DNA from: Lichtheimia corymbifera B2541
Taxonomy: Eukaryota > Mucoromycota > Mucoromycetes > Mucorales > Lichtheimiaceae
Assembly (NCBI GenBank): GCA_000697475.1
Contig: JNEU01000286.1
Location: forward strand, 1-20,250
Reading direction: 5' to 3'
Length of the DNA stretch: 20,250 nt
This document shows positions 8,917 to 19,800 of the stretch, piece by piece. The translations under genes and the position numbers were made by a program. Below the pieces are notes generated by a model. It searched no databases. It was not told the DNA's origin and saw only the letters and a program-made list of their open reading frames with translations. Within the stretch, counting starts at the first letter, position 1. Each line of letters begins with the position of its first letter.

Positions 8917-9338
8917 TTATCTATGGTGGTCATTTTCATCCAGGGGCACGTTTCCCGGATGCTTATCCAAATACGGCCTCGGGAAGAATACCGTGGGAAA
9001 CCAATTCTCATGTGGTGTCACTGCAAAGTATAGACGACAACGGCCCTGCAAAATACTTGACAATAGAATTCATACAATTTTATCTTCACTTTTTAGATGT
9101 AAAGCAGAAAGGATGCAAGCAAACCGTAATCTAAGCTGGGATATGCAATGTTCCCGCTTACTGTGGAGAACCCATTTTCCCGACACCATTCTGCATTAAA
9201 GCCATTTTCTGATTTCCGCACATACCAAGTATAGAGAGTGATCCTGTTACCGGCGACAAAACTCTCACACATAGTAAGCAAGCTTGAACAAATCAAAAGC
9301 AGCACACGTTGCCGACTCACCTTTGATGGCTCAATCAT
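8917..9338 (-). CDS. Possible small secreted protein gene (weak)
   Basis: A minus-strand frame from an ATG at 9338 reads MIEPSKVSRQ, then a hydrophobic stretch (RVLLLICSSLLTMCESFVAG) like a signal peptide, then a Trp/Tyr/Asn-rich segment (NRITLYTWYVRKSENGF). If an intron 9021-9124 is removed (donor GTTTGC, which is weak; acceptor TTTGCAG), the frame continues with VTPHENWFPTVFFPRPYLD to a TAA at 8917-8919, giving 105 aa. A second possibility is that a strong GTGAGT donor just after EPSK removes the hydrophobic part. No family recognised. It would be convergent with the mannanase gene. It is a candidate only. Confidence 0.25.
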
Positions 9339-9892
9339 ATTCAGCGACTACCCAAAACCATGCCAATCAGTGATCATTATCCTATTCATGGCATGTTGTA
9401 CATGCAAGCCTCGCAATCCAACTTAATCTCGCAAATGTACATAGATTGTCAATACCACCCTTATTCACCTTTAAAATTCCACCCATACAGGTTGAGCCTT
9501 AGGTTGTATTTTCACACGCATCATGCACTGCCATCCGGTAATTTCCCTCGTGTCTCTGCTTTCTTACACTTATGATCGATAAGAGGTGTGACATGACATC
9601 AGTTACAGGATACCAAAAACAGCAACAAGGAAGCTAATGCACCACACAAATCTCAAACCTTGACCCTCCCCATCTTTCCGATCGCGAGTATGTGCAACAT
9701 GCATACCCGACATTGTCTTTTTTTCTTTTGTATCATCAAGGACGATGGTTGTTATGATTTTGTTTAGCAGTAATATAAACAGTGGCGGCATTCAAAGTGT
9801 GCATATGACGTCGTTGTTTCCAAAACAGCGGCGAGAGAGAGACATTTAGCATTGATGCTTAGGTTACACAAAAATGCAGTGTCATGCCTGCG
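9339..9892. other. Upstream region of arginase
   Basis: No supported gene. The stretch 9339-9480 could hold the promoter of the weak minus-strand candidate. A TGACGTC half-site (CRE-like) lies at 9806-9812, about 160 bp before the arginase ATG. The long minus-strand open frame that begins here runs antisense through arginase and is a shadow. Confidence 0.45.
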
Positions 9893-9903
9893 TATATAAA
9901 AAA
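9893..9903 (+). promoter_or_regulatory. TATA box of the arginase gene
   Basis: TATATAAAAAA stands 62 bp before the ATG at 9965. It is followed by a pyrimidine-rich leader (CCTTTACTCTTTCTCC), typical of strongly expressed fungal genes. Confidence 0.75.
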
Positions 9904-9964
9904 GCCGTGGCCGCGTGGCCCTTTTTCCTTTACTCTTTCTCCATATATCCATAACTTTTCTACC

Positions 9965-10395
9965 ATGACTGTACAAGAGACTTACAAGCTCCTCAAGACC
10001 AAGAAGGTATCCATCATTGGTGTTCCTTTTAATGGTGGCCAACCCCAAGAAGGTGTTGAAAAGGGCCCCTTGCGTCTCGTTGAGTCTGGACTTGCTGCAC
10101 AACTTGAAGAACTTGGCTGGGAGACTGAATATGAAGGCAATGACCATGTTGAAAAGCTTCGTCCTGAGTCTGATCCTGTGGTGAATAACCTTCGTCAACC
10201 CAAGTTTGTATCCGCTGTCACTCGTACCGTAGCAGACCAAATCTTGGAGCGTGCGAAACAAGGCAATTTTGTTCTCACGCTTGGAGGTGACCACTCTGTT
10301 GGCATTGCCACTGTTTCCGGTGTCTTGGGTGCTTATCCCAACGCATGCTTGGTGTGGGTGGATGCACATGCTGTAAGTAAAAATGTCGGATTGGG

Positions 10396-10434
<39 letters not shown>

Positions 10435-11056
10435 TAAAAGGATGTATGTAGGATATCAACACACCCGAAGCTACTGAATCAGGCAACATTCACGGTTGTC
10501 CTCTTAGTTTCCTCACTGGTTTATCCACCGATCATCCTGATTTCCAATGGGTCAAGCCCTTGTTAGATGCCAAGAAGCTTGCATACATTGGTCTCCGTGA
10601 TATTGATGCTTATGAAAAGAAGATTATCAAACAACTCGGTATCCCTGCCTACTCTATGCATCATGTTGACAAGTGGGGCATTGGTCAGGTTGTTGAAAAG
10701 GCACTTGATCAGGTCAACCCCAACCGAGATTTGCCTATCCACTTGTCATTTGATGTTGATGCTCTTGACCCATCCGTTGCCCCCTCCACTGTAAGTATAT
10801 ATAGATATAAATGTATATTTCATTGGAATCCAGTCAACATGTATCTAACGAATCTATCTAGGGTACTCCTGTACGTGGTGGTTTGACTTTCCGTGAAGGA
10901 CATTATATTTGTGAAGCTTTGGCAGAGACTGGATTGCTGGTGGCTGCTGATATCATGGAAGTAAACCCTGCATTGGAGGATGAGAATGCTGTGTTCAAGA
11001 CCGTTCAAGTAGGCTGCTCGCTGGCTCGTTGCTGCCTCGGAGAAGCGTTGTTGTAG
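9965..11056 (+). CDS. Arginase
   Basis: Three exons (9965-10372, 10452-10790, 10862-11056) with two phase-0 GT-AG introns (79 and 71 bp) encode 313 aa, normal for an arginase. It hydrolyses L-arginine to ornithine and urea in arginine catabolism. The binuclear manganese ligands are all present: His110 in GGDHS, Asp133, His135 and Asp137 in DAHAD, and Asp237 and Asp239 in SFDVDALDP. Also present are the substrate-binding loop ESGNIHG (145-151), the signature VAPSTGTPVRGG (245-256) and Glu282 in MEVNP. Intron 1 falls inside the DAHAD motif, between Ala136 and Asp137. The start at 9965 follows a TATA box and a pyrimidine leader; an upstream in-frame ATG at 9884 precedes the TATA box and is rejected. 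No targeting signal is seen, so it is probably cytosolic. Confidence 0.96.
10399..10430 (+). repeat. (GA)16 microsatellite in arginase intron 1
   Basis: An uninterrupted 32-base GA run takes up about 40% of the 79-bp intron, between the GTAAGT donor and the TGTAG acceptor. Length changes here would alter intron size but not the protein. Confidence 0.95.
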
Positions 11057-11360
11057 ATGATCCTATTAGATACCTCTGATGTAATAGTCTTCGCACTTGT
11101 ATAATGATAAAAGACAAAGTATATACACTCACATGGACCTTGATTCCCCCCGTCAATCGCTATGGTGTGAATGGCGTGTTGTAAAGCAGTATCGGGATGT
11201 TGATAGAATACAATCCATCCTCATGATAATACGAGTGCTGTGTTTGTAAAATGACTTGCGCGAGTCGCCATATCTCTAGCAAGCGAATGCGTGTCGTGTA
11301 TCCACTGCCATGCACATAACCAATCCACTCGATCCAAATCCATATGCTTCATCAATCCAT
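11057..11360. other. Convergent 3' regions of arginase and the dynein light chain
   Basis: The 304-bp gap between two convergent genes holds AT-rich likely polyadenylation sequence (AATGATAAAAGAC near 11102) and no further gene signal. Confidence 0.5.
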
Positions 11361-11803
11361 TTATTGCTGAATAGATTCTTGGGGGTTCTGAACAACAATA
11401 AGTAGATATTCGCGGTCTATATCCATCATGTCAGTACCGAGGCGACGTCGCTTCGTATGCATACTCACCTGGTGCAATCATGATTTCGTGCTTCTTTGTA
11501 CGCACGCGCATAAATGTGACATCGTTCTAAAAGAAGAGACGCTCAATGTTAGAGAGCAGCAATGGGAAAAAGAGAGAGAGAGACATTCTATACCTGGTCA
11601 TCTAGCGTGTTCACTGTGGTGCGTGCCTGCTGTACAAGGGTCGAGATCAGTTGACCATACTGCTTTGTAAGAGTCTCGTCTAATGTTGAACGAATGGCTT
11701 GTCCTTCGTTGTTGAGAATGACGACTGCCTTGACACCTTTGCGAGATGATAACCTCTTCAATGTCTCATCGACTTCTTGGGCAGTGGGGGTATTGGAGTC
11801 CAT
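11361..11803 (-). CDS. Dynein light chain, Roadblock/LC7 type
   Basis: Three exons on the minus strand (11803-11594, 11526-11469, 11416-11361) with GT-AG introns of 67 and 52 bp give 107 aa, the usual size. Residues 10-29 (EVDETLKRLSSRKGVKAVVI) and the C-terminal [20 protein letters not shown] (about 81-100) match the Roadblock/LC7 fold. These proteins dimerise on the cytoplasmic dynein intermediate chain and help attach cargo. Without splicing the frame would stop after 71 residues and lose half the domain. The ATG follows a pyrimidine-rich leader, and the gene lies 154 bp downstream of the NDT80-like gene on the same strand, so its promoter must be in 11804-11957. Confidence 0.93.
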
Positions 11804-11957
11804 TTGGGTAACAAGAAAAGAGGAAATAAAGCAGCAGCAAGCAGCGGGTTTTGGACCTGCATATCAAATCGGTGGTACTTTTTTTTTTATTCACAAGAAA
11901 AAGAAAGTGTGTGTGTATAAGCAAAACCACCCATGTTTATCAATCAAGGAAAGGTTG

Positions 11958-13505
11958 CTATGTTTCATTGTGTGTAGGAGGAGGTGGTAGGAAAGGAGGG
12001 TTGTTCATGTATGGATGGGTTGTTGTAGTGGGTGAGCTGTTACTGTTAGATTGCGGTTGAAACGGATGAGGAAGAGGAAGGAATCGATTGTGATATACTT
12101 CGGGTGGATGGTTGTTGGATCCTTGTTGCCAATGATGAAAAGCTGTAGGATGCTGTTGTTGTTGCTGTTGTTGACTTGACTGTGATGTTGCTGTGCTGGT
12201 GGTGGAAGAAGAGCTACGTCTATGATGAGAACGCGCTGAAACCAAATCGCCATAATGACCTGGGCTACGACCACGCACAACCAAATGATCCGATTCAACC
12301 ATAGCTACAGGTACAAGAAGAGTACTTGATGATGTTTGCACTTGCGCATAAAGTTGTACTACAAGTTGATAATATTGTTGAGCTGCTCGTCGTTTGCCAT
12401 TGTTGGCTGTAGCTGATTTGAATTGGATACGCTCAAAAGTAACTCTCGTAGATGAATCAGGTGTTATATCAGGACGCAATGGGAGTGGTGGAGGTGTGGA
12501 TTGTGGTCCCTTGTCACGTTTTGCGGTGAGTTGAACAAGTTGGATGGGCTTGTCGCTGTTTGCAATCCGTGCTGTAACACCAAGCATGAAACTGGAGATT
12601 GGATGCAACTCATCTTGTCCATTTCTGCTACACCGCACAAGACATGATGATGTCTCTTGACCGTTCTCGTATAATGACATGTTGCTCATCCCACGCAATG
12701 AAAACCCACCCGTCAATTGAAAATAGTTGCGCCGATAACATGTCCAATCATTTTCAGCCCGAAAAAATCCTCGATCAATGCGTGCATGCAAATCAATTCC
12801 CATGCTATTATTATAGAGAGAGACAATGTGTCAGAGGATATTATTCACGCCAACATATGTTTTGATACTTACATTGTGGAACGATCCAGGGCGTAAATGT
12901 TGCGATTGTAACGTGTTGGGCCAAAAGATGGGCCATCATGAAATGGATGCATTATTGGATCCCGACGGCGATAGTGTTGATTGTGCAATGATGGTGGTGG
13001 CTGTGGCGGCTGCGGCTGCGGATGATGTACCGACACGCTGTTGCTGCTGTCAACAACAGCACCACCACTTGTCGCAGTAGTAGTGGCAGAAGGTGGCATC
13101 AAGTTGCTGGAATAAACATCGTTTGTTGCTTTATACAGCTCACTACCACGACTATTGCCATTATCGTTTTCGGATTTTGTGGATGAAACAGCTTGATCTG
13201 CTGCGTATAAGGTGGTTGTATCAGTTGACGACACTATCATGGTATTGGGTCGAGGCGTTGTAGGCTGTGACATGGGAAGAGGTGTTGTTGGTGCTGGTGG
13301 TGAAGTAGACCTTTATTGGTGGTGTCAGCACCCTTGTATGCAGGAGTACATGAAATGAAGGATTACATTACCTAATGGGTTTGATAGCACTGCCACCAGC
13401 AATAGTATTTTTGTTGTGATTGGCGGTAGGTGGTGGTGATGATGTTGATGACACTACTGGTGGCGGTGTGGTTGTACTGCTTATACTGGATGATGATGGG
13501 CACAT
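11958..13505 (-). CDS. NDT80/PhoG-like transcription factor
   Basis: Three exons on the minus strand (13505-13372, 13310-12873, 12804-11958) with GT-AG introns of 61 and 68 bp make 472 aa. Residues 1-170 are low-complexity, rich in Ser, Thr and Pro. The NDT80/PhoG DNA-binding domain (p53-like immunoglobulin fold) spans about 180-376: IDLHARIDRGFF, NDWTCYRRNYFQL, VTFERIQFKSATANNGKRRA, QYYQLVVQLYA and the hallmark VVRGRSPGHYG. The tail has a polyglutamine run (402-408), His- and Asn-rich stretches, and ends in a Pro-rich segment. Family members (yeast Ndt80, Aspergillus XprG, Neurospora VIB-1) control meiosis, nutrient stress, secreted enzymes or self-recognition; which applies here is unknown. 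The start at 13505 is chosen because a TC-rich leader lies directly upstream; the frame remains open further 5', so a longer start is possible. Confidence 0.88.
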
Positions 13506-13837
13506 GTGGTAGTGCTGCTGTGGCACACAATAAAGAGAAAAAGAGAAAGAGAAAGAGAAAGAAGAACAAAGATTACTCGAGGTCCAAAATAAGCCGCATC
13601 AAAACACCAAAGTAACAAAGGACCTGTGTATGTGTGTGTGTACGTGCACACCCGCACCAACCCTTTGTGTAACCAAACTCCGGCGTCTCATTGTCGGATC
13701 CATCTTTCCGAGTAACACACATTCCGTTGCTCTTTGCTCTTTAATAATGGGCCCGATACCTTTCTTCCTCACGCACAGACAAAGTAACATGTATCATTGC
13801 ATTGACGTCAGGGGTAAAAAAAAGGTCACGTGCTTAT
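13506..13837. other. Promoter region of the NDT80-like gene and 3' flank of the GAS2-domain gene
   Basis: A 332-bp gap between two genes transcribed in the same direction (minus). It contains a purine-rich tract on the plus strand (13531-13568, read as CT-rich leader by the minus-strand gene), a TG-rich repeat (about 13626-13642), and the CRE and E-box pair at 13803-13832. No gene is seen. Confidence 0.55.
13803..13832. promoter_or_regulatory. CRE palindrome and E-box pair
   Basis: TGACGTCA at 13803-13810 is a full bZIP/ATF-type palindrome, and CACGTG at 13827-13832 is a full bHLH E-box, 16 bp apart. They lie ~300 bp upstream of the NDT80-like start, just past the stop codon of the GAS2-domain gene. 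Regulation is inferred from motif identity alone. Confidence 0.45.
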
Positions 13838-16800
13838 TTATTCTTCTGTGACAAAGGTACGTTCGCGCATTCTATGTTTTTTCGTTTCAATAAATGCTTC
13901 TTTCATAGGGAATTCGGGTTGATCTGAATCAGCCGGCTTGGGTTTGGATATATAATCACCATCATGTACGGCATGCTAAAAGCAACATAGAGTGTGAGTT
14001 TACATTCTATTTGCGCAACATAGTACTACTATACCTGAGTCCTCAAGTACTCTCGTAATTCCATCCATCCGCCACCAACTCGCACCATCACCATGCCGCT
14101 CTTGAGAATACGACAATAAGCCAACTTGGGATTGATATCACCGATCCAATAACGACCCACTTTTCCATGGACCTTTTTGACTGTGACCTTGTATGACAAT
14201 TCATTGATGATCTTGCCCATTTCCACATCGAGATCATTGCGTGGATCAGCTTTATAGTTGTTAGGTGGCGGTGGTGGTGGTTTTGCCGACGACGATGATG
14301 ATGATGGGGTATGTGTATGTCCACGGCGTTTGCTTGAACTAGTGGGAAGTCGTGATGCTGATGATGATAAACGACTGCTCGTGGATAACAATGATGAACT
14401 TGTGTTACTTTGTGCTGATGGTGCGGAGACCACAGGTAGTCGAGAAGAAGAGCCCGTCTCACGTACGCGGGTAGGGAGTGATGATTTTCTTACATCATCT
14501 GTAGCATTGATACGGCCCTTTGCTTGTTGACTGATATCCTTCCATCGTTTCTCCAATCCATTGATACTCGCCTTTACAGATCGACGATCCGTCTCCTCAC
14601 CGGTTGCAAGCTCTTGCTCTAATGCAACATGGGCTGCACTGATCTTTTGGACAACCTCTCGTTCATACTGCTTGTAGAGTGCACTCAAATCAGCCGCTGT
14701 GTCTTCATCCTCCAAAGTCTTCTTGAATCGGTTGATCACGTCATCGATATCATCCACTGCAGAGAGACATTTTCCCAATCCAAGTGCCTTGTCAATGCCA
14801 TCTCGTTTTCTTGCTATTGCTGCTCTCAAATCCTCCTTGCTTTGGTCAAGCATGGTTTGGCGATCACCAAGTGCATTCATGTCATTGTCATCCATGTCAG
14901 CCAACATGACATCCAATACGCTCGTATTACTCTCTAGCCATTCCATTGCTTTGCGTTCCAAGTCATTCAATTCTTGATGTAGTGCTCTCAATGCTTGTGC
15001 TCTAGGTCGCTCTTCCAGTGGTAGCCCATTGATCAATTTTTCATTGCCAAGTTCATCCACCTGTGCTTGGAATTCATCACATTGACTTCTCATAGCTTCC
15101 ATGTGGCGAGTTGCATTGATTTGCTTATTCAAGCGGCTCCATTCATCTTGCAATCGCTTCCAGTTTGCTGCAGTGTCTTGTGCACAAGGACCAATAACCT
15201 CGTCTTTGAGTATATTTGGCACACCATCATCATCGCCATCCTTCTCCATTGCATTGCAGGAATTCAATAAGTCATCCACACTTGCTGTGAAATCAGGCAT
15301 ATCTTGCTTCAAGCGATCCATCACATTTTCCGCACCCGATATATTTGCTTCATTGTATTGCATAAATCGGGTCCTGAAATCATCAATGCGGCTGTTGAGA
15401 TCATTTGCTGCTTTTGTCGATGTTGCTGCTCGCGATAATAAAATGCTGATTCCATGCTCTTTCTCAATTGCACGTTCAAGATTGTCTAGTGCTTGTCGAG
15501 TGTCAGATGTAATATCCTCGTCCGAATCGGTTGCTGACAAGCCACTCAACTCTTCCATCAACATGTCGTACACGCAAGATTTGCTTTCAGCAGCCTTCAT
15601 TGTATGCTCATTATGGTACCGCTCAAGAGCATCAGCCAAGCTATCTTGATTAGGAGCCATTGACTTGATACCGGCTGTTGTAGTTGCAAGACGTTGATGG
15701 ATGTTGGATCGTTCCTTTTCAGCTTGTTCTCTTATATCGTTTGCCGACTGTAATACAGCTTCCTTCTCCTCTTGTTGCTTGACTTCAAGCTTTCTGACAT
15801 TGGTATATTCCTTAAGGGCTGCAATGGCTGCAATGACTTGATCATAGTGTTGTTGGAAGGCAGACTCGTTTGCATGCTGCTCGCCACTACATTCCATGTT
15901 GCTTATCTTCCCAGCTGTGGAAACAATTGTTGAAAGCTGTGCATCCATTGCTGCCAATTGCTCTTCAGCGTCTTCAATAGCAGTCGATCCCTCATCAATC
16001 TTGCCAAGATCATGCTCAATATCACTCAAACGCTTGTGGAGTGCCTTCCATTGTGCTGCCGTATCAATCGCAGATCTCACCAATTCAATCCTTTGCTGCA
16101 AAGATTTCTCCTCGTCATCCAAATGTGTACATGCATCAGCGACTCTTTCGGCAAGTTGCTTTTGTTGAAGATCACGATAGAGTGCCTGAATCTTGTCGTA
16201 TACGGTCATCAAATCTTGCACGTGATGCTGCTCATCCTCATATGCTGAAACAATGGCGATATTATCGTTATCATCAGACGCCCCGGTGACAATAGGGATT
16301 TTCTGACGAATCGACTCCAATCGCGAATTTGACGCTGAGAACTGAGATGCCAATTCAGTAGCACGCCTTTGATAATCTTGTATCAGCTGATCCTCTTGCC
16401 ACTTTGTATTGACATCATCCAGCAAATTGCACAATTGTTGATGCTGCTTGACCAGTGCCTCGTATGCATCCTTTTGCTCAGGCTCATCATCGCTGACTTG
16501 CTTTTGGACCGATACAAGGGATTGAGTTTTGAGCATATCCAATTGCTGATACCACGCATCCATCGATTCTTTCGAAAGATCACACACTCTCCCACTTGTC
16601 AGCTCGCTTTCCAGTAGTTGGCATGTCGATTTAACGGATTGAACGACCTCTTGGAATTCGGCATGCTGAAGATACTTTTGCAATCGCTCACGAGTCTCAT
16701 GGCTAATATCATGCTGAAGCTGATCCCACATGCTGGCAAGAGTCGATTGTTGCTGCTTCACTTGTATATCATCATCCAGCTGTTTTGCCTTTGCACATAA

Positions 16801-19800
16801 AGAATCGTAGGATGCTTGTTGTGTGTTGACGGCGGCTGACAAGGAATCCAGTAATGCAAGAGCTGAGCGTATATCTTGTGCTGTTGCTTGATCACCGATA
16901 TCACGAATGCTTGCTGCTGAAGTGAGCTTGTCATTGATCCATTCTTGCATAGACCGAGCTTCCACAAGAAAAGCATCCACATTGCTCTGCTTCTCAAGAG
17001 TCAATCTTCTCGCCTTGACTGCTGCATCAAGCATGTCGACCAAGTCATGAAGGTTTTGTCTTTGAACATTCACAAGCTCATGCAAGGTGTCATTGTCAGC
17101 TATGTCCAAGTCCTTTGCAGCTGAATCATGCTCCTCATAATCACGCACAGGAAACATCAACTCGTCATCGCAAATCTCTTGCACTTTTGCTCTGAAACGC
17201 TCAACCACCACGTCGACATCAACATCACCCTTTTCAATCCTCAATCTCTCTTTCTGGGCATCTTCTTCCAATTGATGTGCACGATCCAACCACGACAATG
17301 CTGTAGCACATTGATCATTCACCCGTTGAGCAAAATCAAGAATGCCACTCAATTGTTTCCTGACACTCATAGCACGTTCCTTGTGTGACTCAAAAGCCTT
17401 TCGATCGTGTGCCAATGTGTCACCCTCTCGAAGCACGTGGTCAATGCGATCTACGAGCGTCTGTGCGTGGGATTTCAACTGATCCAATCCACTGACATCA
17501 TTGTCTTCTCCTTTCCGCAAGCATTGAGCTGCTCTTTTCCGAATAAAGATCTCAATAAGCTGCTGCTGATGATTGCATTCTTCCATTGTCTTGTTGATAC
17601 TCTGTTGCCATTGACCATGCTCTTCCCAACGATCAAGCTCGATAAACTTGCTCTCAATGAGTGTGCTCAAGTTGCCCAATTGATCATGTAACTGATTCTG
17701 CTGATCAGCAAGTGCTTGTGGAAATGGTTCATCATCACCATACTCTTGTTTAAAAAGTTGAAAACTGGGATCCACCTGGGATTCTAGATATTTATTGATG
17801 ACAGATGCTCGATCTTGTTGGGCTTTGAGATGTTCCCTGTGTTTTTGGAGGATGTCGCTGCCAGATGATGCCAAGTGCGTAGAATCCAATGTCGTGTCAA
17901 CTTGGTCGGCCAGCACATTGATTTGACGAATTGCATCCTTGACATTTCCTTCCCAACTGGCTCGTTTGTCGCTGATGCCAAGCTCTCTCGTGTAGTGAGA
18001 AAACATATCTTCCAACCTTTGTGTGTTCGTCTCCAATGAAACCAAGGCTTGGGTGAGGCCATCAAGGGGAACATGTGCATCAAGACCTTCTTGCCGGAGA
18101 GTGCCTGTGAGAGATTGGCAGTCATCGTCCAGGTTAATTAGTGTCTTCTTGTATTCATCCACTTTGTCAACACGTGCCTTGTTTCTTGTCATCAAATCTT
18201 TTAATGATTTCATCCTGTTCATCTCAAGCTCTTGTTGACGGCGATCAGCGTCAATCTCATCCATGAGTGCTGCCACCTGTTGTTGCTGATGATCAATCCG
18301 TCGTCGAGCATATCGCACCTTGCTGGTAAGTTGCATGGCCATCTTGTATCGTGTGTGCAACAGGACCATCTTGTCGTACAAGGCATTCAACATACCACGC
18401 TCATGAAGCACAACGGTCTTGATACGCACATTGATATCATCATCTTGAGTCGAAAGACGAGCAGCATGCGCAGCTGATGAGCGAGTTGGATAAGGTACAG
18501 TTTCACCATGCTGTGTCCATAGCTCTTCAATATCCTTGCCGAATTGCTCAACCGATTTGGAGAAACGAGTTGCTGATGGATCATCGTCGTCATCTTTGAC
18601 ATTGTCGGACATGATTGTGTCGAGTGCATGCTGAATAGCTGAAATCAATTGCTCACCCGTATCATATGCTTTGCTAGCACGTCGCATAAACACACCTACG
18701 CCCACACGTTGCTCAAGCACTGCCTCTGCAAATTCTGCACTCCCTGTGAGCTCGCTCAAGCTGTTTTGGAGCTTATCTTGTTGCCGACGCATATGGAAAA
18801 GCACCAATTGAAGATCATCATCCGACATGCTGGTAAGCTGATCTGCCATATCTCTGAATCCATCAAATACACTGGCTGCAGAGCTCTTGCTCGTCTCAAC
18901 CTGTTGTCCCAGTTCCTCAAGACTCGATCGCATCTCCTTTTCACTATCGGCTGTGTTGCTTTGTTGCTGCTGCTGCTGCTGGTTGTTGCCGCTGTTGCTG
19001 GGCCGCCATTGTGTCTTTTCAATCCAAATCCAAATACTGCGTGTCGTCGATCTCACCATCTGAGAAGCATCATCCAGAGACCTTTCCCATTCAAGCCGTT
19101 TCTGCAATACATCCACTTGAAGACGACGTAACTCCAATGCTGATTCGAGCTCCTTGAAAAGGGCATTCACGTGCTCCATCGTCTTTTCCAAAGGATCCAA
19201 TGAAACGGCATCAGTACTGGCAACATTGCGCTTCAGTGACTTCAACTTGTCATCAAGTTTTTTGGCATCTGTGTCCTTGAGCACCATCATTTTGGATAGC
19301 CGATTTCCACACTCAATACGTAGCCGATCCACATCCGTCTTATCCAAAGCACATCGTTCATCCAATACATCAATGCTGCTTGCTTTAACTGCACGGAGCT
19401 GCTTTTGAACCGATGATTGCAATTGTACAAGATCTTTGGTGAGTTGAGCAACCGCCTTTTGCAGCTCTTGCATTTGCTGAAGCTCTTCCAACATCATTTG
19501 TAGCGTGTCGCTCATTTGCTCGAGGGCAGTCTTGTATTCATCCACAGATTTCTTAGCTGTTGCATTGTATACATCACCCTGTTCTTGACGACCAATGGCT
19601 TCAGCAGATGGATATCGCATCTGGGGTGCAAGGACGGTGACGACATGCAAGGTCTGCTCCTGATCGTTTCTCACTCGAGTGCTCAAGTCACGATCCAACG
19701 TGATAGCCGACTCCTTTTTTGCTGCTGCCATTTCTTCTTTGAGTTGCTCTCCACTTGCCAACAGCTTCACTGCACGCTCGACGTAGTCCATCAATGATAA

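Noticed and set aside
9764..10489. 241-codon minus-strand open frame with a Ser-Leu repeat
   Set aside because: It is antisense to arginase exon 1 and intron 1; the Ser-Leu run is the GA microsatellite read backwards.
13372..13569. 65-codon minus-strand frame starting MFFFLFLFLFFS, resembling a signal peptide
   Set aside because: The hydrophobic start is the CT-rich leader of the NDT80-like gene read in another frame. The spliced frame starting at 13505 joins correctly to the DNA-binding domain.
15101..15649. 182-codon plus-strand frame within the GAS2-domain gene
   Set aside because: It is a shadow opposite a strongly supported coding exon. Like the other plus-strand frames there, it has no domain and a composition expected from antisense reading of helical protein.
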